Shown one piece after another: positions 1-9,270 of a stretch of DNA of 50,556 bases. Source of the stretch: an uncultured Prevotella sp. (GTDB lineage: Bacteria > Bacteroidota > Bacteroidia > Bacteroidales > Bacteroidaceae); contig CALUFA010000017.1 in assembly GCA_944319795.1 (NCBI GenBank), forward strand, positions 1 through 50,556, read 5' to 3'. Numbering within the stretch: the stretch's first letter is position 1; each line of letters opens with the position of its first letter. The position numbers and the translations under genes are program-made. Under the pieces are notes generated by a model. The model did no database searches, was not told the origin of the DNA, and worked only from the letters and a program-made list of their open reading frames with translations.

Positions 1-6
1 TTTATA

Positions 7-95
7 CTGGATTCCGGGTCTAAGCCCGGAATGACGGTATGCCACAGACTTCTTACGGTTTAGAATGGATCCCTTTTCATTATACCGAACTGACG
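7..95. mobile_element. REP/MITE element A (right half, cut by window edge)
   Basis: Right 48-bp core arm at 7-54, with CTGGATTCCGGG near its start and CCACAGACTTCTT at its end, followed by the outer terminal repeat TTATACCGAACTGACG at 80-95. The left half lies outside the window. It belongs to the same family as the copies at 22276, 38651 and 41183. Confidence 0.75.
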
Positions 96-102
96 TTTAT
101 TT

Positions 103-126
103 ACGGCCTAATGACCGATTTTGGAT
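103..126. repeat. Half copy of a GGTCATTAG hairpin element
   Basis: The stretch CCTAATGACCGATTTTGG matches the right arm of the inverted repeat at 42775-42797. Only this arm is present here, directly beside element A. Confidence 0.45.
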
Positions 127-165
127 AAAAACAGGCCGCCCCCGCACCAGCGGAGACGGCCCAAA
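127..165 (-). terminator. Intrinsic terminator of the YD-repeat exported protein gene
   Basis: Read on the minus strand, a GC-rich stem of about 12 bp (GGCCGTCTCCGC with GCGGGGGCGGCC, two G-U pairs, 4-nt loop) is followed by TTTTTATCC. It lies about 40 nt beyond the stop codon of the minus-strand gene ending at 201. Confidence 0.75.
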
Positions 166-200
166 ATCAAAAACAGTAAGAGGTAATTATGTGGTATAGA

Positions 201-2207
201 TTAGTTCTTCACTATCTTGGTGGCATGTCCGTTTACCGTCACAACGTATATTCCGGCCGGCATGTCGCCTACGTAAACCGACTTCTCGGCCGACGTCCTT
301 ACGCACGTTCCGTCTACTCCGTAGATGCTTACGCTTACCTCGCCAGGTGCGGATATGTTGATCCTGTCGGCCGTGTAGCTTACGTTCACGTCAGTATCGC
401 CGTCGGATGCAACGCCGGCGATGGCCGTCGCGGTGTGCTCAGAATAGAAATAGTCGCGCCTCATCACCATCCAGCCGTTGCTGCCGTCGGCGTAAAGGTC
501 CTCAATCCAGTTAATCTTGTACGGGTCCTGCCAGCCTTCGGGGAAGTATGCGTCGGCAGAAGGCACGTCGAAGTCGTAGTCGACCACCTGTCCGGTGTTC
601 GTAGTCCACTCCTCGTTCATCCAACGGTAGCCGCGCTTGTCGACGAGGGTGCCGTTCTTATACTCGTAAGTCCAAAGGGCCGAATTAACCCATCCTTCCT
701 CGTCCTCGGGGTCGATGGCCGGGCTGCGGTGCGCCTTAACGCCTATCGGCACGATGCCTCCGCCGGTAGATTCGCCGTTCTTGCTGATGCTCTCTATCAA
801 GTTTCCGTCGGCGTCATATATATATTCGGTATACGAGGTCTGCGTGCGCTCGCCGTCAACCCAGTCCCATATCAGCGTCTTAAGCGGCCTGTTGGCATCG
901 TCGTAAGTATATTTCTCCTCGAAAAGGGTGCTCTCCGTGCCGTCCTCGGCTACGAGTTGCTCCTTCACCCAAGTCTTTTTGTTGTCGGCGTTGTAACCGT
1001 AATGGGTCTGCTGCGTGAAGCTCTCGCCCAATAAGTTGCCTTCTTCATCATAATTGTAAGTTATCAACTTGAAAAGACCTACGCGGTTGCCTTCCTCGTC
1101 ATACTCCCATGTGGTGGGGCTTGCGCCAATCAACTGCCATCCAGTACTGTCAGGCATGCAGTACCACGTCTCGCTAAGCACTGCATGGTTGCGGTCGTTG
1201 TAAGTGGTACGGCCTTTCCAAGTCCTCGTAAATCCGAGGAATCCGTCCCAATTGTCGCCGCCGCACCACTTGCCCGACTGACGGTTGTAGTAGTGTTCCG
1301 ACTGGCCTATGAGGTAGCCGTCCTCGCGTATTTCGTTCGTAAAGAAGTAGTACTGGCGCCACTGTCCGTCAACCCATGTGAAGTTGCCCTTGTACGTCAT
1401 GCGGTCGGTTTCAATGCCTTCCACCCCTTCCATGTTCGGATCGATCGGGCCGTCGAACCAAACGTAGTCGTATCTTTCAGAGCCTACCCACTGCGCTCCG
1501 TCCCAAACGTATCCGGTATAGCTGGTCTGGCGCTTCTTGGCGTCCCACGATGCGAGGTTGTGAGCATAGGGAACCCACTGCGAGCCGTTCCACGTATAGG
1601 TGGTCTCTTCCACCATGTTGCCCAGCTCGTCATAGTCGTACTCGCCCTTTGACACCGGATCCCAGCCGCCGTCGGTGCCGAGTTGGTAGTTCACTTGCTC
1701 TATGCCGAGGCCCTGGTCGTTATACTTGTACTCGTAACGAACGCCCGTGCCGTAGGCAAGTCCCTGCTGGCTGACGATCAGCCCCTCGTCGTTCCACTCG
1801 TAGTCGTACACTTCCTGAGGCTCGTCCCATGTGTTCGTCGACGCGTTCCAGTAGCCAACCTCGCGGTGTATCTCCTTTCCGGCCTCGTTGTAGGCGAAAT
1901 ACTGCAACGCCGAGTTCGACCCGTCGGGGTTGGTCTGCACTATGCTGTCGAGCCGCTCCTTGCCTTCGGCCTCGCGCGGGGCGTAAGCCGGAGCCTTGGC
2001 CGCCGGGCGGACGGCCACCGTTCCTACGGCTGCTCGGTCGCGGGCGGTAAACTTCGCCGGGTTCTTCATCAGTCCGTTCACCTCCACCTTGTGGAGTTTC
2101 GGCTCTAACTTGGTGTCCATCGACAGTGCGAATCCATTGGTTACCTGTGCCGTTGCGCCCATGCAGAAGCATGTGCCGGCAGCGAAAAGTAATGTTCTTA
2201 AGTCCAT
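201..2207 (-). CDS. Exported YD-repeat-like protein with T9SS-type C-terminal tail
   Basis: The 668-aa product begins with a signal peptide (about residues 1-20, ending ATAQ). The middle (about 95-560) is a run of degenerate Tyr/Trp-rich repeats of the form Y-x-Y-D-x-x-G-N alternating with W-x-x-x-Q-W, as in YD/RHS-type beta-repeat proteins but without a toxin tip or a conserved RHS core. The last 70 residues (VSIYGVDGTCVR ... GIYVVTVNGHATKIVKN) look like a Por/T9SS sorting tail, so the protein is probably cell-surface or secreted. It has its own promoter at 2299-2330 and a terminator at 127-165, so it is probably monocistronic. I do not recognise a specific function; adhesion or carbohydrate binding is only a guess. 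Secretion is likely, function unknown. Confidence 0.85.
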   Translation of the reverse strand: MDLRTLLFAAGTCFCMGATAQVTNGFALSMDTKLEPKLHKVEVNGLMKNPAKFTARDRAAVGTVAVRPAAKAPAYAPREAEGKERLDSIVQTNPDGSNSALQYFAYNEAGKEIHREVGYWNASTNTWDEPQEVYDYEWNDEGLIVSQQGLAYGTGVRYEYKYNDQGLGIEQVNYQLGTDGGWDPVSKGEYDYDELGNMVEETTYTWNGSQWVPYAHNLASWDAKKRQTSYTGYVWDGAQWVGSERYDYVWFDGPIDPNMEGVEGIETDRMTYKGNFTWVDGQWRQYYFFTNEIREDGYLIGQSEHYYNRQSGKWCGGDNWDGFLGFTRTWKGRTTYNDRNHAVLSETWYCMPDSTGWQLIGASPTTWEYDEEGNRVGLFKLITYNYDEEGNLLGESFTQQTHYGYNADNKKTWVKEQLVAEDGTESTLFEEKYTYDDANRPLKTLIWDWVDGERTQTSYTEYIYDADGNLIESISKNGESTGGGIVPIGVKAHRSPAIDPEDEEGWVNSALWTYEYKNGTLVDKRGYRWMNEEWTTNTGQVVDYDFDVPSADAYFPEGWQDPYKINWIEDLYADGSNGWMVMRRDYFYSEHTATAIAGVASDGDTDVNVSYTADRINISAPGEVSVSIYGVDGTCVRTSAEKSVYVGDMPAGIYVVTVNGHATKIVKN

Positions 2208-2245
2208 ACGCTTTCGTATTTAAAGGTTAATGCATTTTGGTTTTA

Positions 2246-2280
2246 AGCACTACGGCGGACCGTAAGGCCGCCCCGTGCAG
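2246..2280 (-). promoter_or_regulatory. 5' leader stem-loop of the YD-repeat protein mRNA
   Basis: The stretch can fold as GCACGGGGCGG pairing with CCGCCGTAGTGC. It lies between the predicted start site (about 2292) and the start codon at 2207. There is no U-tract after it, so it is a leader hairpin rather than a terminator. Confidence 0.5.
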
Positions 2281-2298
2281 GTAAAAAAGAATCTGTTG

Positions 2299-2330
2299 CA
2301 AAAGTAAATGAATATGCTACAAATTGCAAA
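2299..2330 (-). promoter_or_regulatory. Bacteroidota promoter of the YD-repeat protein gene
   Basis: On the minus strand TTTG (2327-2330), a 20-bp spacer, then TACTTTTG (2299-2306), matching the TTTG / TAnnTTTG consensus. It predicts a leader of about 85 nt. Confidence 0.7.
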
Positions 2331-2396
2331 TCAGAAGGGTTTGGATTCTTGAATTTATACCATAAAACGGCCTTAAAAGGCGGAAAAAGCATAAAA

Positions 2397-2443
2397 AAGC
2401 CTGCCGTAAGAGGCGCAACAGCTTCCAACGGCAGGCCGTTACA
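2397..2443 (-). terminator. Intrinsic terminator (minus strand)
   Basis: On the minus strand CCTGCCGT and ACGGCAGG form a stem followed by CTTTTTTATG. It lies upstream of the promoter at 2299-2330, so it most likely ends transcription coming from the TPR/AraC gene. That transcript would then carry a 3' region of about 360 nt containing repeat element F. Confidence 0.65.
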
Positions 2444-2503
2444 GGCCGGGCGCAGGGCGGAAAGAGCCTGGATTAATTAAATGAATGCCTGCAATCAACC
2501 TAA

Positions 2504-2779
2504 ATACATACGTCCTCTTTTAAGAATACATGCGCCCTCTTCAAAAAATACATATATTCTCTTTTAAGCAGTCGGCAGCATATTGTCATTCCGGGCTTAG
2601 ACCCGGAATCCAGAAAACAGCCATTTATAATAACGAGGATGCATACACTGGATTCCGGGTCTAAGCCCGGAATGACAATATGCTGCCGACTGCTTAAAAG
2701 AGGATATATGTATTCTTAAAAGAGGATGCACACATTTTTAGAAATAGATGTATGCATTCATAGAAGAGGGCGCACGCAT
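2504..2779. repeat. REP element F with arms made of 22-bp tandem units
   Basis: The core is a perfect 48-bp inverted repeat (2566-2613 with 2648-2695, 34-nt loop) built on ATTCCGGG...CCCGGAAT. The left arm is three exact 22-bp units (2504, 2526, 2548), each starting ATACAT. The right arm is four inverted 22-bp units (2692, 2714, 2736, 2758), mostly with CTTAAAAGAGG. The whole could fold into one very long hairpin. It fills the gap between the TPR/AraC gene and the terminator at 2397. Confidence 0.85.
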
Positions 2780-2803
2780 TCGGGCTGATTGCGGACATTC
2801 ATT

Positions 2804-4528
2804 TCACGAATTGCTCCTTGCCATTTTCTGGTAGAGCGACGGCGTAAGACCGGTGGTTTTCTTGAAAATGTTGACGAAGGTGGCGTGCGACTTGTATCCC
2901 ACGCTTTCGCCTACGGCCTTCACCGTAAGGTTGGCGTAGGCGCCGTCGTCGGCCAGCCGCTTGCAGGCCAAGCGCACACGGTATTCGTTTACGTAGTTGC
3001 TGAAGTTCTTGTGGTAGGTGCCGTTGATCACCTGCGACACGTACTTACTGTTAGAGCCTACGAGCGTGGCGAGGCGGTCGAGCGAGAAATCGTCGGAGCA
3101 AAACTCCTCGCTGTTCTCCATTACGCCGGCTATGGCCTCGGCCAGCGCCTGCTGCTGCTCGTCGTTAAGGTTGCTCGACTTGTACTTGCGCTCCTCCTTC
3201 GCGCCGCCGTCGGCGGCCTGGCCGGGCGTGCGGCGCAGCTCTTCGGCCTCGGCCTCGAGGCGCGCTATGCGCTCCACGTCGTCGGCGTGGCGCTTGTTCA
3301 TGGCCTCGTGGCGGCTTATGAAGTCGCGGTTAAGGGCGTAAAGGCCGGCGTAGCTGCTGTTTAGCTTACGGTTCTGGCGGTAGAGGATGACGAGGAACGC
3401 CGTAACGACGAGCATCGCCGCGAAGCCGAACGCCATAGCCGTGCGCTGGTAGACGATGGTCTGGCGGCTGCGCTCCTGCTGCAGGCGCAGGCCCGATATT
3501 TCCTTGTCGGTCTTCTCCATCTCGTACTGGAACTGCACGTTCTTAACCGCGTCGAACTTGCGCAGGTTGAATATCGAGTCGCTCATGGCGAGGAACATGT
3601 CCTTATACTCGAGCGACTCGGCGCGGCGGCCCATACCCTCGTATATCTCGGAGGCGTCCTTAAGCACCTCGACGAACATGTGGCTCATGCCGTGGACCTT
3701 GGCCGTATGCTCGCATTTCGACAGGTAGAACAGTGTAGAGTCGGGCATGCCGGCCTTGCGGAACGCCTTGTAAAGCTCCTGGTAGGCGTAGCATTCGTAC
3801 TGCGGAGGCAGCTTAGAGGCCACGGCATAGGCCGCAAGGCGGTGGAACACGGCGACGGCGTCGCCGTAACGGCCCTCGGCCGCGGTTATCAGTCCGCCGT
3901 TGAAGTCGACGATGAAGCGGTTCACCTTGTCGCCGTCGTCCTTTAGCCTTACCGACTCGCGCTGGTACTTGCGCGCCTCGGCCGCCTTGCCGAGGTATAT
4001 GTAAATGGCCGTAAGGTTGGTGAGCAGCTTGCGCTCAGTGTCGACGTCGCGGTCGGCCTTGCAGTGCTCGTAGCCCGTCTTGAAGTAGTCGGCCCCCTTC
4101 TCGTAGTCCTGGAACTGGCAATATACGTTGCCGATGTTCTTGTAAAAACGGGCTATGCCGTATTTATCCGACCCGCCCTCGCACACCTTTAGGCCGCTGA
4201 CGTAGAACTCGAGAGCGCGCGTATAGTCGCCCCTGCCGTAATATATGTCGCCGGCCTTGAGGTAGGCCGACGAGCATACGCGGCGCTCGCGCTCGGGCAT
4301 CACGTCGTCGGCGCGCTCGCACACCACCATGTAAAGCACCATAGCCTCCTCGCCACGGCCCTTCTCAAGACTGGCGTCGCCCATCCTCACGATGCTTTCC
4401 GACGGCAGCTTGGCCACCTTGTTTATCAGTCCGGTGTACTTGCCGTAGTCGGCCGGGAGGGCGCTGAGGGCGCAAAAAAGCACGCACACAACCGCCACGA
4501 CGGTACGCCTGCACGTATAAGAAATCAT
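2804..4528 (-). CDS. Membrane-anchored TPR sensor with AraC-type DNA-binding domain
   Basis: 574 aa from the start chosen here. A hydrophobic N-terminus (about 8-25) is followed by TPR-like helical repeats (about 90-310), a transmembrane helix (about 363-383), a charged coiled-coil linker (about 390-445) and a C-terminal AraC-type double helix-turn-helix (about 479-572, with GYKSHATFVNIFKKTTGLTP). The layout suggests a periplasmic sensor joined directly to a cytoplasmic DNA-binding domain, analogous to hybrid two-component regulators but without kinase or receiver domains. An in-frame ATG at 4582 would lie upstream of the predicted start site, because a good promoter occupies 4552-4583; I therefore use the ATG at 4528. 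Ligand and target genes are unknown; the YD-repeat protein gene next downstream is one candidate. Confidence 0.85.
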   Translation of the reverse strand: MISYTCRRTVVAVVCVLFCALSALPADYGKYTGLINKVAKLPSESIVRMGDASLEKGRGEEAMVLYMVVCERADDVMPERERRVCSSAYLKAGDIYYGRGDYTRALEFYVSGLKVCEGGSDKYGIARFYKNIGNVYCQFQDYEKGADYFKTGYEHCKADRDVDTERKLLTNLTAIYIYLGKAAEARKYQRESVRLKDDGDKVNRFIVDFNGGLITAAEGRYGDAVAVFHRLAAYAVASKLPPQYECYAYQELYKAFRKAGMPDSTLFYLSKCEHTAKVHGMSHMFVEVLKDASEIYEGMGRRAESLEYKDMFLAMSDSIFNLRKFDAVKNVQFQYEMEKTDKEISGLRLQQERSRQTIVYQRTAMAFGFAAMLVVTAFLVILYRQNRKLNSSYAGLYALNRDFISRHEAMNKRHADDVERIARLEAEAEELRRTPGQAADGGAKEERKYKSSNLNDEQQQALAEAIAGVMENSEEFCSDDFSLDRLATLVGSNSKYVSQVINGTYHKNFSNYVNEYRVRLACKRLADDGAYANLTVKAVGESVGYKSHATFVNIFKKTTGLTPSLYQKMARSNS

Positions 4529-4551
4529 AACGCTTACTGTTTTTGCTACTG

Positions 4552-4583
4552 CAAAAATAACTATTTTAAACGAACGGGCCAAA
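4552..4583 (-). promoter_or_regulatory. Promoter of the TPR/AraC regulator gene
   Basis: On the minus strand TTTG (4580-4583), a 20-bp spacer and TATTTTTG (4552-4559). Transcription would start near 4545, about 17 nt before the ATG at 4528. A cluster of 22-bp repeats begins only 8 bp upstream of the -33 element. Confidence 0.75.
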
Positions 4584-4590
4584 CATTGCG

Positions 4591-4720
4591 CCGCAATATG
4601 CCGTGTTTTGCGTCGTAAAAGGCCACCTTTCGCAACGTAAAAGGCCGTGTTTTGCGACGCAAAACACGGCCTTTTGTAATTGGTTCCATATCATACTGGC
4701 AACCAGGCAGTTGCAACCGT
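4591..4720. repeat. 22-bp tandem palindromic repeat cluster 1
   Basis: Four exact 22-bp units at 4591, 4613, 4635 and 4657, followed by a head region (4679-4720) with the palindrome CTGGCAACCAG. Units 3 and 4 form a perfect 15-bp hairpin (AAAAGGCCGTGTTTT with AAAACACGGCCTTTT, 6-nt loop) with T-runs on both strands. It sits 3' of infB and could act as its terminator. Confidence 0.85.
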
Positions 4721-4747
4721 GGCCGCAGTTTGCCTGGATGCAGAGTG

Positions 4748-7654
4748 TCAGAGCTTCTGCTTCACCTCGATCTCGGTGAACGTCTCGAGGATGTCGCCTA
4801 CCTGGATGTCGTTGAAGTTGACGAGGCTGATACCGCACTCGAAGTTGACGCCCACCTCCTTCACGTCGTCCTTGAAGCGCTTCAGGGCGTTGATCTCGCC
4901 CGTATGGACTACGATGCCGTCGCGCACGACGCGCGCCTTGTCCGTGCGGTGCACCTTGCCCTCGCTGACGTAGGCTCCGGCCACGGTGCCGACTTTCGAT
5001 ATGTGGTAGACCTCGCGCACCTCAACCTGGCCGGTGACAACCTCCTTGACAACCTTGTCGAGCATGCCTTCCATGGCCGACTTGACGTCTTCTATCGCGT
5101 CGTAGATCACCGAGTAGGTGTTTATCTCCACGCCTTCCTGCTCGGCCAGCTTGCGGGCCGCGGCCGAGGGGCGCACCTGGAAGCCCACGATGATGGCGTC
5201 TGACGCGTCGGCCAGCGACACGTCGCTCTCCGAGATCTGGCCTACGGCCTTGTAGATTACGTTGACCTTTATCTTCTCGGTAGAGAGCTTGATGAACGAG
5301 TCGCTCAGGGCCTCGATACTTCCGTCGGTGTCGCCCTTGACTACTATGTTGAGTTCCTTGAACGAGCCGAGGGCTATGCGGTGGCTGATGTCGCTCAGCG
5401 TGAGTCGCTTCTGCGTGCGCAGGCCCTGCTCGCGCTGCAGCTGCAGGCGCTTGTTGGCTATCTCACGGGCCTCCTGCTCGGTCTCGAGTATGTGGAACGA
5501 GTCGCCCGCCGTGGGCGCGCCGTTTAGTCCGAGGATGATGGCCGGGTCGGCCGGGCCGGCGTGTTCGATGCGCTGGTTGCGCTCGTTGAACATGGCTTTT
5601 ATCTTACCGTAGTGCGTTCCGGCTATCACGATGTCGCCGACGTTGAGCGTACCGTTGCTTACGAGCACCGTCGACACGTAGCCGCGGCCCTTGTCGAGCG
5701 ACGACTCTATGATGCTGCCCGTGGCCTTGCGGTTGGGGTTTGCCTTGAGGTCGAGCATCTCGGCCTCGAGCAATACTTTCTCAAGAAGCTCGTCTACGCC
5801 CAAGCCTTTCTTTGCGCTGATTTCCTGGCACTGGTACTTGCCGCCCCACTCTTCTACGAGCAGGTTCATGTTTGCCAAGTCTTCGCGTATCTTGTCGGGG
5901 TTGGCCCCGGGCTTGTCTATCTTGTTTATGGCGAACACCATTGGCACGTTGGCTGCCTGGGCGTGGGCTATGGCCTCGCGCGTGGTGGGCATCACGCTGT
6001 CGTCGGCGGCGATGATGATTATCGCGATGTCGGTAACCTGCGCTCCGCGGGCGCGCATTGCGGTGAACGCCTCGTGTCCCGGGGTGTCGAGGAAGGTTAT
6101 CTTGCGGCCGTCGGCCAGCGTAACGTTGTATGCGCCTATGTGCTGGGTGATGCCTCCGGCCTCGCCGGCTATGACGTTAGACTTGCGGATGTAGTCGAGC
6201 AGCGACGTCTTACCGTGGTCTACGTGGCCCATCACGGTAACGATCGGGGCGCGCGGCACGAGGTCGTTCTCGTCGTCGGCCTCCTCTGTTATGGCCTCAG
6301 ACACTTCGGCGCTGACGTACTCCGTCTTGAAGCCGAACTCGTCGGCAACGAGGTTTATGGTCTCGGCGTCGAGGCGTTGGTTTATCGATACCATGATGCC
6401 TACGCTCATGCAGGTGCCTATCACCTGGTTTACCGACACGTTCATCATGCTTGCCAGCTCGCTCACCGTTACGAACTCGGTCAGCTTCAGCACCTTGCTC
6501 TCGGCCTTGGCCTCGGCGCGCTGCTCCTTCAAGTGCTCCTGAACGGCGTCGCGCTTCTCACGGCGGTACTTGGCGGCCTTCTTGTTCTGGCCCTTGCTGG
6601 TCAGTCGGGCGAGCGTCTCCTTTACCTGGCGTGCAACGTCTTCCTCGTTCACCTCGAGCGGCTTATGCCCGCGCTTGCGGTTCTTCTTCTTGGCCGAGCC
6701 TTTGTCGGCGGCCTTGTCTGCCGGCGCGTTTCCGCCCTGCTTTACGGCCTGGTCGATGTTGACGCGCTCCTTGGTTATGCGCGAACGCTTCTTCTTTGCG
6801 CCGTCGCCATGCGCCTGGGCGGCTTTCTCCTCGCGCTCCTTGCGGCGCTCCTCCTTCGATTTTTTCTTCGGACGGGTGCTTTGGTTGAGCGAGTCGAGGT
6901 CGATTTTTCCAAGCACGTTCACCTTCGGGGCGAGCTTCTTCTCGCTCTTAAGGGTGAATATCCTGCTCTCATCGGCGGCGGCCACGGGCTCCGCTCCGCC
7001 GTCTTTCGCCTCAACCGCGTGATTATCCTTTGCCCCAACGGGCTGCGCCTTAGGTTCAACGGGCTGCGCCTTGTCCTCGGGCTGACTGCCTTCGGGCTCG
7101 GGCTTAGCCGTTTCGGCAGGCTGCGCGGGAGCGCTCTCCTGCTTCGGCTGCGCGCCGGCCACGGGCTTAACCGATGCCGCTGCGGCCTGTGCCTCCGTCT
7201 TGACGGCGGCCTGCACCGCCTTTGCTGCCTCATCGGCTACGGCATCCTTGCCGGCCGCCGGCGTCTGGCTTACGGCAGAAGCCTCGGCGGCGGCACTTTC
7301 GGGCTTGGCCGCCTTGGCGGCCGGTTTCTTGCCTAAGCTGTCAAGGTCGATCTTACCGAGGACGGTGTATTTCTGTGGTTGCGTCGTCTTCGGCGCGCCC
7401 CCGGCCTTCTGTTCCTTCCTTTCGGCCTGGCGTTTCTTCTCCTTCGGGTGCTTCTGCAACAGCTTCTCAGCCTGGTTCCTAACCTCCTTGTCAGACTTGA
7501 ACTCTTCCTTAAGGGCGTTGTACTGGCCGTCGCTGAGCTTGAAGCTCAAGTCATCCCTCACCTCGCCTAAGTCACTTCTCTTCTTCAGGAATTCAACTGC
7601 CGTTTGAAGTCCTATGTTCAATTCACGAATTGCTTTATTTAATCTGATACTCAT
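4748..7654 (-). CDS. infB: Translation initiation factor IF-2
   Basis: 968 aa, a full-length GTPase that delivers initiator tRNA to the ribosome. An N-terminal IF2_N-like domain (about 1-55) is followed by a long Ala/Glu/Lys-rich low-complexity linker (about 70-330) and a second IF2_N domain (about 390-440). The G domain has GHVDHGKT (476-483), DTPGH (523-527) and NKID (577-580). Domains II, III and C2 follow and the C-terminus ends IEVKQKL. It is the last gene of rimP-nusA-infB, with a 150-bp gap from nusA filled by an inverted pair of A-rich arrays. Repeat cluster 1 follows the stop codon and may end the transcript. Identification is certain. Confidence 0.98.
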   Translation of the reverse strand: MSIRLNKAIRELNIGLQTAVEFLKKRSDLGEVRDDLSFKLSDGQYNALKEEFKSDKEVRNQAEKLLQKHPKEKKRQAERKEQKAGGAPKTTQPQKYTVLGKIDLDSLGKKPAAKAAKPESAAAEASAVSQTPAAGKDAVADEAAKAVQAAVKTEAQAAAASVKPVAGAQPKQESAPAQPAETAKPEPEGSQPEDKAQPVEPKAQPVGAKDNHAVEAKDGGAEPVAAADESRIFTLKSEKKLAPKVNVLGKIDLDSLNQSTRPKKKSKEERRKEREEKAAQAHGDGAKKKRSRITKERVNIDQAVKQGGNAPADKAADKGSAKKKNRKRGHKPLEVNEEDVARQVKETLARLTSKGQNKKAAKYRREKRDAVQEHLKEQRAEAKAESKVLKLTEFVTVSELASMMNVSVNQVIGTCMSVGIMVSINQRLDAETINLVADEFGFKTEYVSAEVSEAITEEADDENDLVPRAPIVTVMGHVDHGKTSLLDYIRKSNVIAGEAGGITQHIGAYNVTLADGRKITFLDTPGHEAFTAMRARGAQVTDIAIIIIAADDSVMPTTREAIAHAQAANVPMVFAINKIDKPGANPDKIREDLANMNLLVEEWGGKYQCQEISAKKGLGVDELLEKVLLEAEMLDLKANPNRKATGSIIESSLDKGRGYVSTVLVSNGTLNVGDIVIAGTHYGKIKAMFNERNQRIEHAGPADPAIILGLNGAPTAGDSFHILETEQEAREIANKRLQLQREQGLRTQKRLTLSDISHRIALGSFKELNIVVKGDTDGSIEALSDSFIKLSTEKIKVNVIYKAVGQISESDVSLADASDAIIVGFQVRPSAAARKLAEQEGVEINTYSVIYDAIEDVKSAMEGMLDKVVKEVVTGQVEVREVYHISKVGTVAGAYVSEGKVHRTDKARVVRDGIVVHTGEINALKRFKDDVKEVGVNFECGISLVNFNDIQVGDILETFTEIEVKQKL

Positions 7655-7663
7655 ACTCTTTTT

Positions 7664-7806
7664 AATTAAAAGTAAAAAAGTAAAAAGGTAAAAAAGTAAA
7701 ACATTGCGTTCATGTATGCCCTTGTTACTTTATTTCCCCCATGTCATCACTACCTGTCAGTCATTTTACTTTTTTACCTTTTTACCTTTTTACTTTTTTA
7801 CTTTTA
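7664..7806. repeat. Inverted pair of GTAAAAAA/G octamer arrays
   Basis: Between nusA and infB there are about four tandem octamers of type GTAAAAAA/GTAAAAAG at 7669-7700, and the reverse-complement array at 7763-7806. Together they can form an A/T-rich stem of roughly 30 bp. The right array touches the nusA stop codon. Confidence 0.7.
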
Positions 7807-9066
7807 TTCAAACTCCGACCTCAGCACTTTCAGCACGTTGTCGACGGTCTCCTCCTCGAGGTCGGCCTTCTCTACGAGCATCTCGCGCGGGGCGTTGAGC
7901 ACGGCCTTGGCCGTGTCGAGGCCGATGCCCTTGATGGCGTCGATTATCCACTGGTCGATTTCGTCGGAGAACTCGTCAAGGTAGATGTCCTCGTCAACCT
8001 CGTTCTCGTCAAGCTCGCGGAACACGTCGATGGTGTAACCGGTGAGCATGCTGGCCAGCTTGATGTTCATACCGCCGCGGCCTATGGCGAGCGAAACTTC
8101 CTCGGGGCGGAGGTAAACCTCGGCTTTCTTGTTCTCCTCGTCTACGTTTATGCTCGATATCTTGGCCGGACTGAGGGCGCGCTGTATGAAGAGCTTGATG
8201 TTGGACGTGTAGTTCACCACGTCGATGTTCTCGTTGCAGAGCTCGCGCACGATGCCGTGCACGCGGCTGCCCTTCACTCCGACGCACGCTCCTACGGGGT
8301 CGATGCGGTCGTCGTAGCTCTCTACGGCTATCTTGGCGCGCTCGCCCGGCATGCGGGCTATGCAGCGTATGGTGATGAGTCCGTCGGCAATCTCGGGCAC
8401 CTCGGCCTCAAGCAGGCGCTCGAGGAACATGTTGCTGGTGCGCGAGAGGATTATTTTCGGGTTGTTGTTCTCGTTGTTCACCTCTTTGATGACGGCGCGC
8501 ACGGTCTCGCCCTTGCGGTAGACGTCGTGGGGTATCTGCTCTGACTTGGGCAGGATGAGCTCGTTGTTCTCGTCGTCGACGAGCAGTACCTCGCGCTTCC
8601 ACACCTGGTAGACCTCGGCGCTGATCACCTGGCCGACGCGGTCCTTGTACTTATTGTAAAGGCTGTCGTGCTCGAGCTCGAGTATCTTCGAGGCTAAGGT
8701 CTGGCGCAGGTTGAGTATGGCGCGGCGGCCGAACTTGCTGAAGTCCACCTTCTCGCTGACTTCCTCGCCCACCTCGTAGTCGGGTTCTATCTTCAGCGCG
8801 TCGGTAAGCGATATTTCCTTGTTCTCGTCCTTAACCTCGCCGTCGGCCACGACGATGCGGTTGCGGTAAATCTCGAAGTCGCCCTTGTCGGGGTTCACGA
8901 TTACGTCGAAGTTCTCGTCGCTGCCGAAAATCTTCGCTATGACGTTGCGGAAGCTCTCCTCCAACACGCTCATCAGCGTGGTGCGGTCGATGTTCTTCGT
9001 ATCCTTAAATTCCTTAAAGGTCTCGATCATGCTTACGGTGTCTTCACCATTTTTCTTCATTGCCAT
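7804..9066 (-). CDS. nusA: Transcription termination/antitermination factor NusA
   Basis: 420 aa. It contains the N-terminal RNA polymerase-binding domain (about 1-130), an S1 domain (about 135-200), and KH1/KH2 RNA-binding domains (about 205-345; motifs GACVGVKGSRVHGI and AIGRGGMNIKLAS). The tail after about 350 has a short helix-hairpin-helix-like segment and lacks the two acidic repeats of enterobacterial NusA; 420 aa is usual for this phylum. NusA binds RNA polymerase and controls pausing, termination and antitermination. It is the middle gene of rimP-nusA-infB. A hairpin before rimP may allow operon-level feedback. Confidence 0.97.
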   Translation of the reverse strand: MAMKKNGEDTVSMIETFKEFKDTKNIDRTTLMSVLEESFRNVIAKIFGSDENFDVIVNPDKGDFEIYRNRIVVADGEVKDENKEISLTDALKIEPDYEVGEEVSEKVDFSKFGRRAILNLRQTLASKILELEHDSLYNKYKDRVGQVISAEVYQVWKREVLLVDDENNELILPKSEQIPHDVYRKGETVRAVIKEVNNENNNPKIILSRTSNMFLERLLEAEVPEIADGLITIRCIARMPGERAKIAVESYDDRIDPVGACVGVKGSRVHGIVRELCNENIDVVNYTSNIKLFIQRALSPAKISSINVDEENKKAEVYLRPEEVSLAIGRGGMNIKLASMLTGYTIDVFRELDENEVDEDIYLDEFSDEIDQWIIDAIKGIGLDTAKAVLNAPREMLVEKADLEEETVDNVLKVLRSEFE

Positions 9067-9097
9067 TATATATCGTTTTATTTATTTTCTTTTTATA

Positions 9098-9270
9098 GGA
9101 GTAAAGGAGTAAGGAGTAGAGGAGTAAGGAGAAGGTATTAGGAGCAAAGGAGTAAGGAGTAGAGGAGTAAAGCAGGTATGCCTTGAGGCCCACCTTTCCG
9201 CCTTCTCACTTTCCCATCTTCCCACCTTATAATTACTTTCCCACCTTTTCACCCTTTCACCTTTTCGCCT
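9098..9270. repeat. GGAGTAA purine array followed by CACCTTT pyrimidine array
   Basis: The nusA-rimP gap holds about ten copies of a 7-8 bp GGAGTAA-type unit (9098-9180), then a pyrimidine stretch of CACCTTT/TTCCCAC-type units (9188-9270). The second block is partly complementary to the first. No gene is visible here. Confidence 0.65.

Noticed and set aside
201-2207. RHS/YD polymorphic toxin
   Set aside because: YD-like repeats are present, but the protein is short, lacks the RHS core and a toxin domain, and ends in a T9SS-type tail; no immunity gene follows.
4529-4582. N-terminal extension of the TPR/AraC protein from the ATG at 4582
   Set aside because: A full promoter with correct spacing lies at 4552-4583, so this ATG would not be transcribed.
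5561-7336. Long open frame (591 codons) on the plus strand opposite infB
   Set aside because: It is antisense to a certain gene; its translation is Leu/Val/Arg-rich without domain features and arises from GC-rich codon structure.
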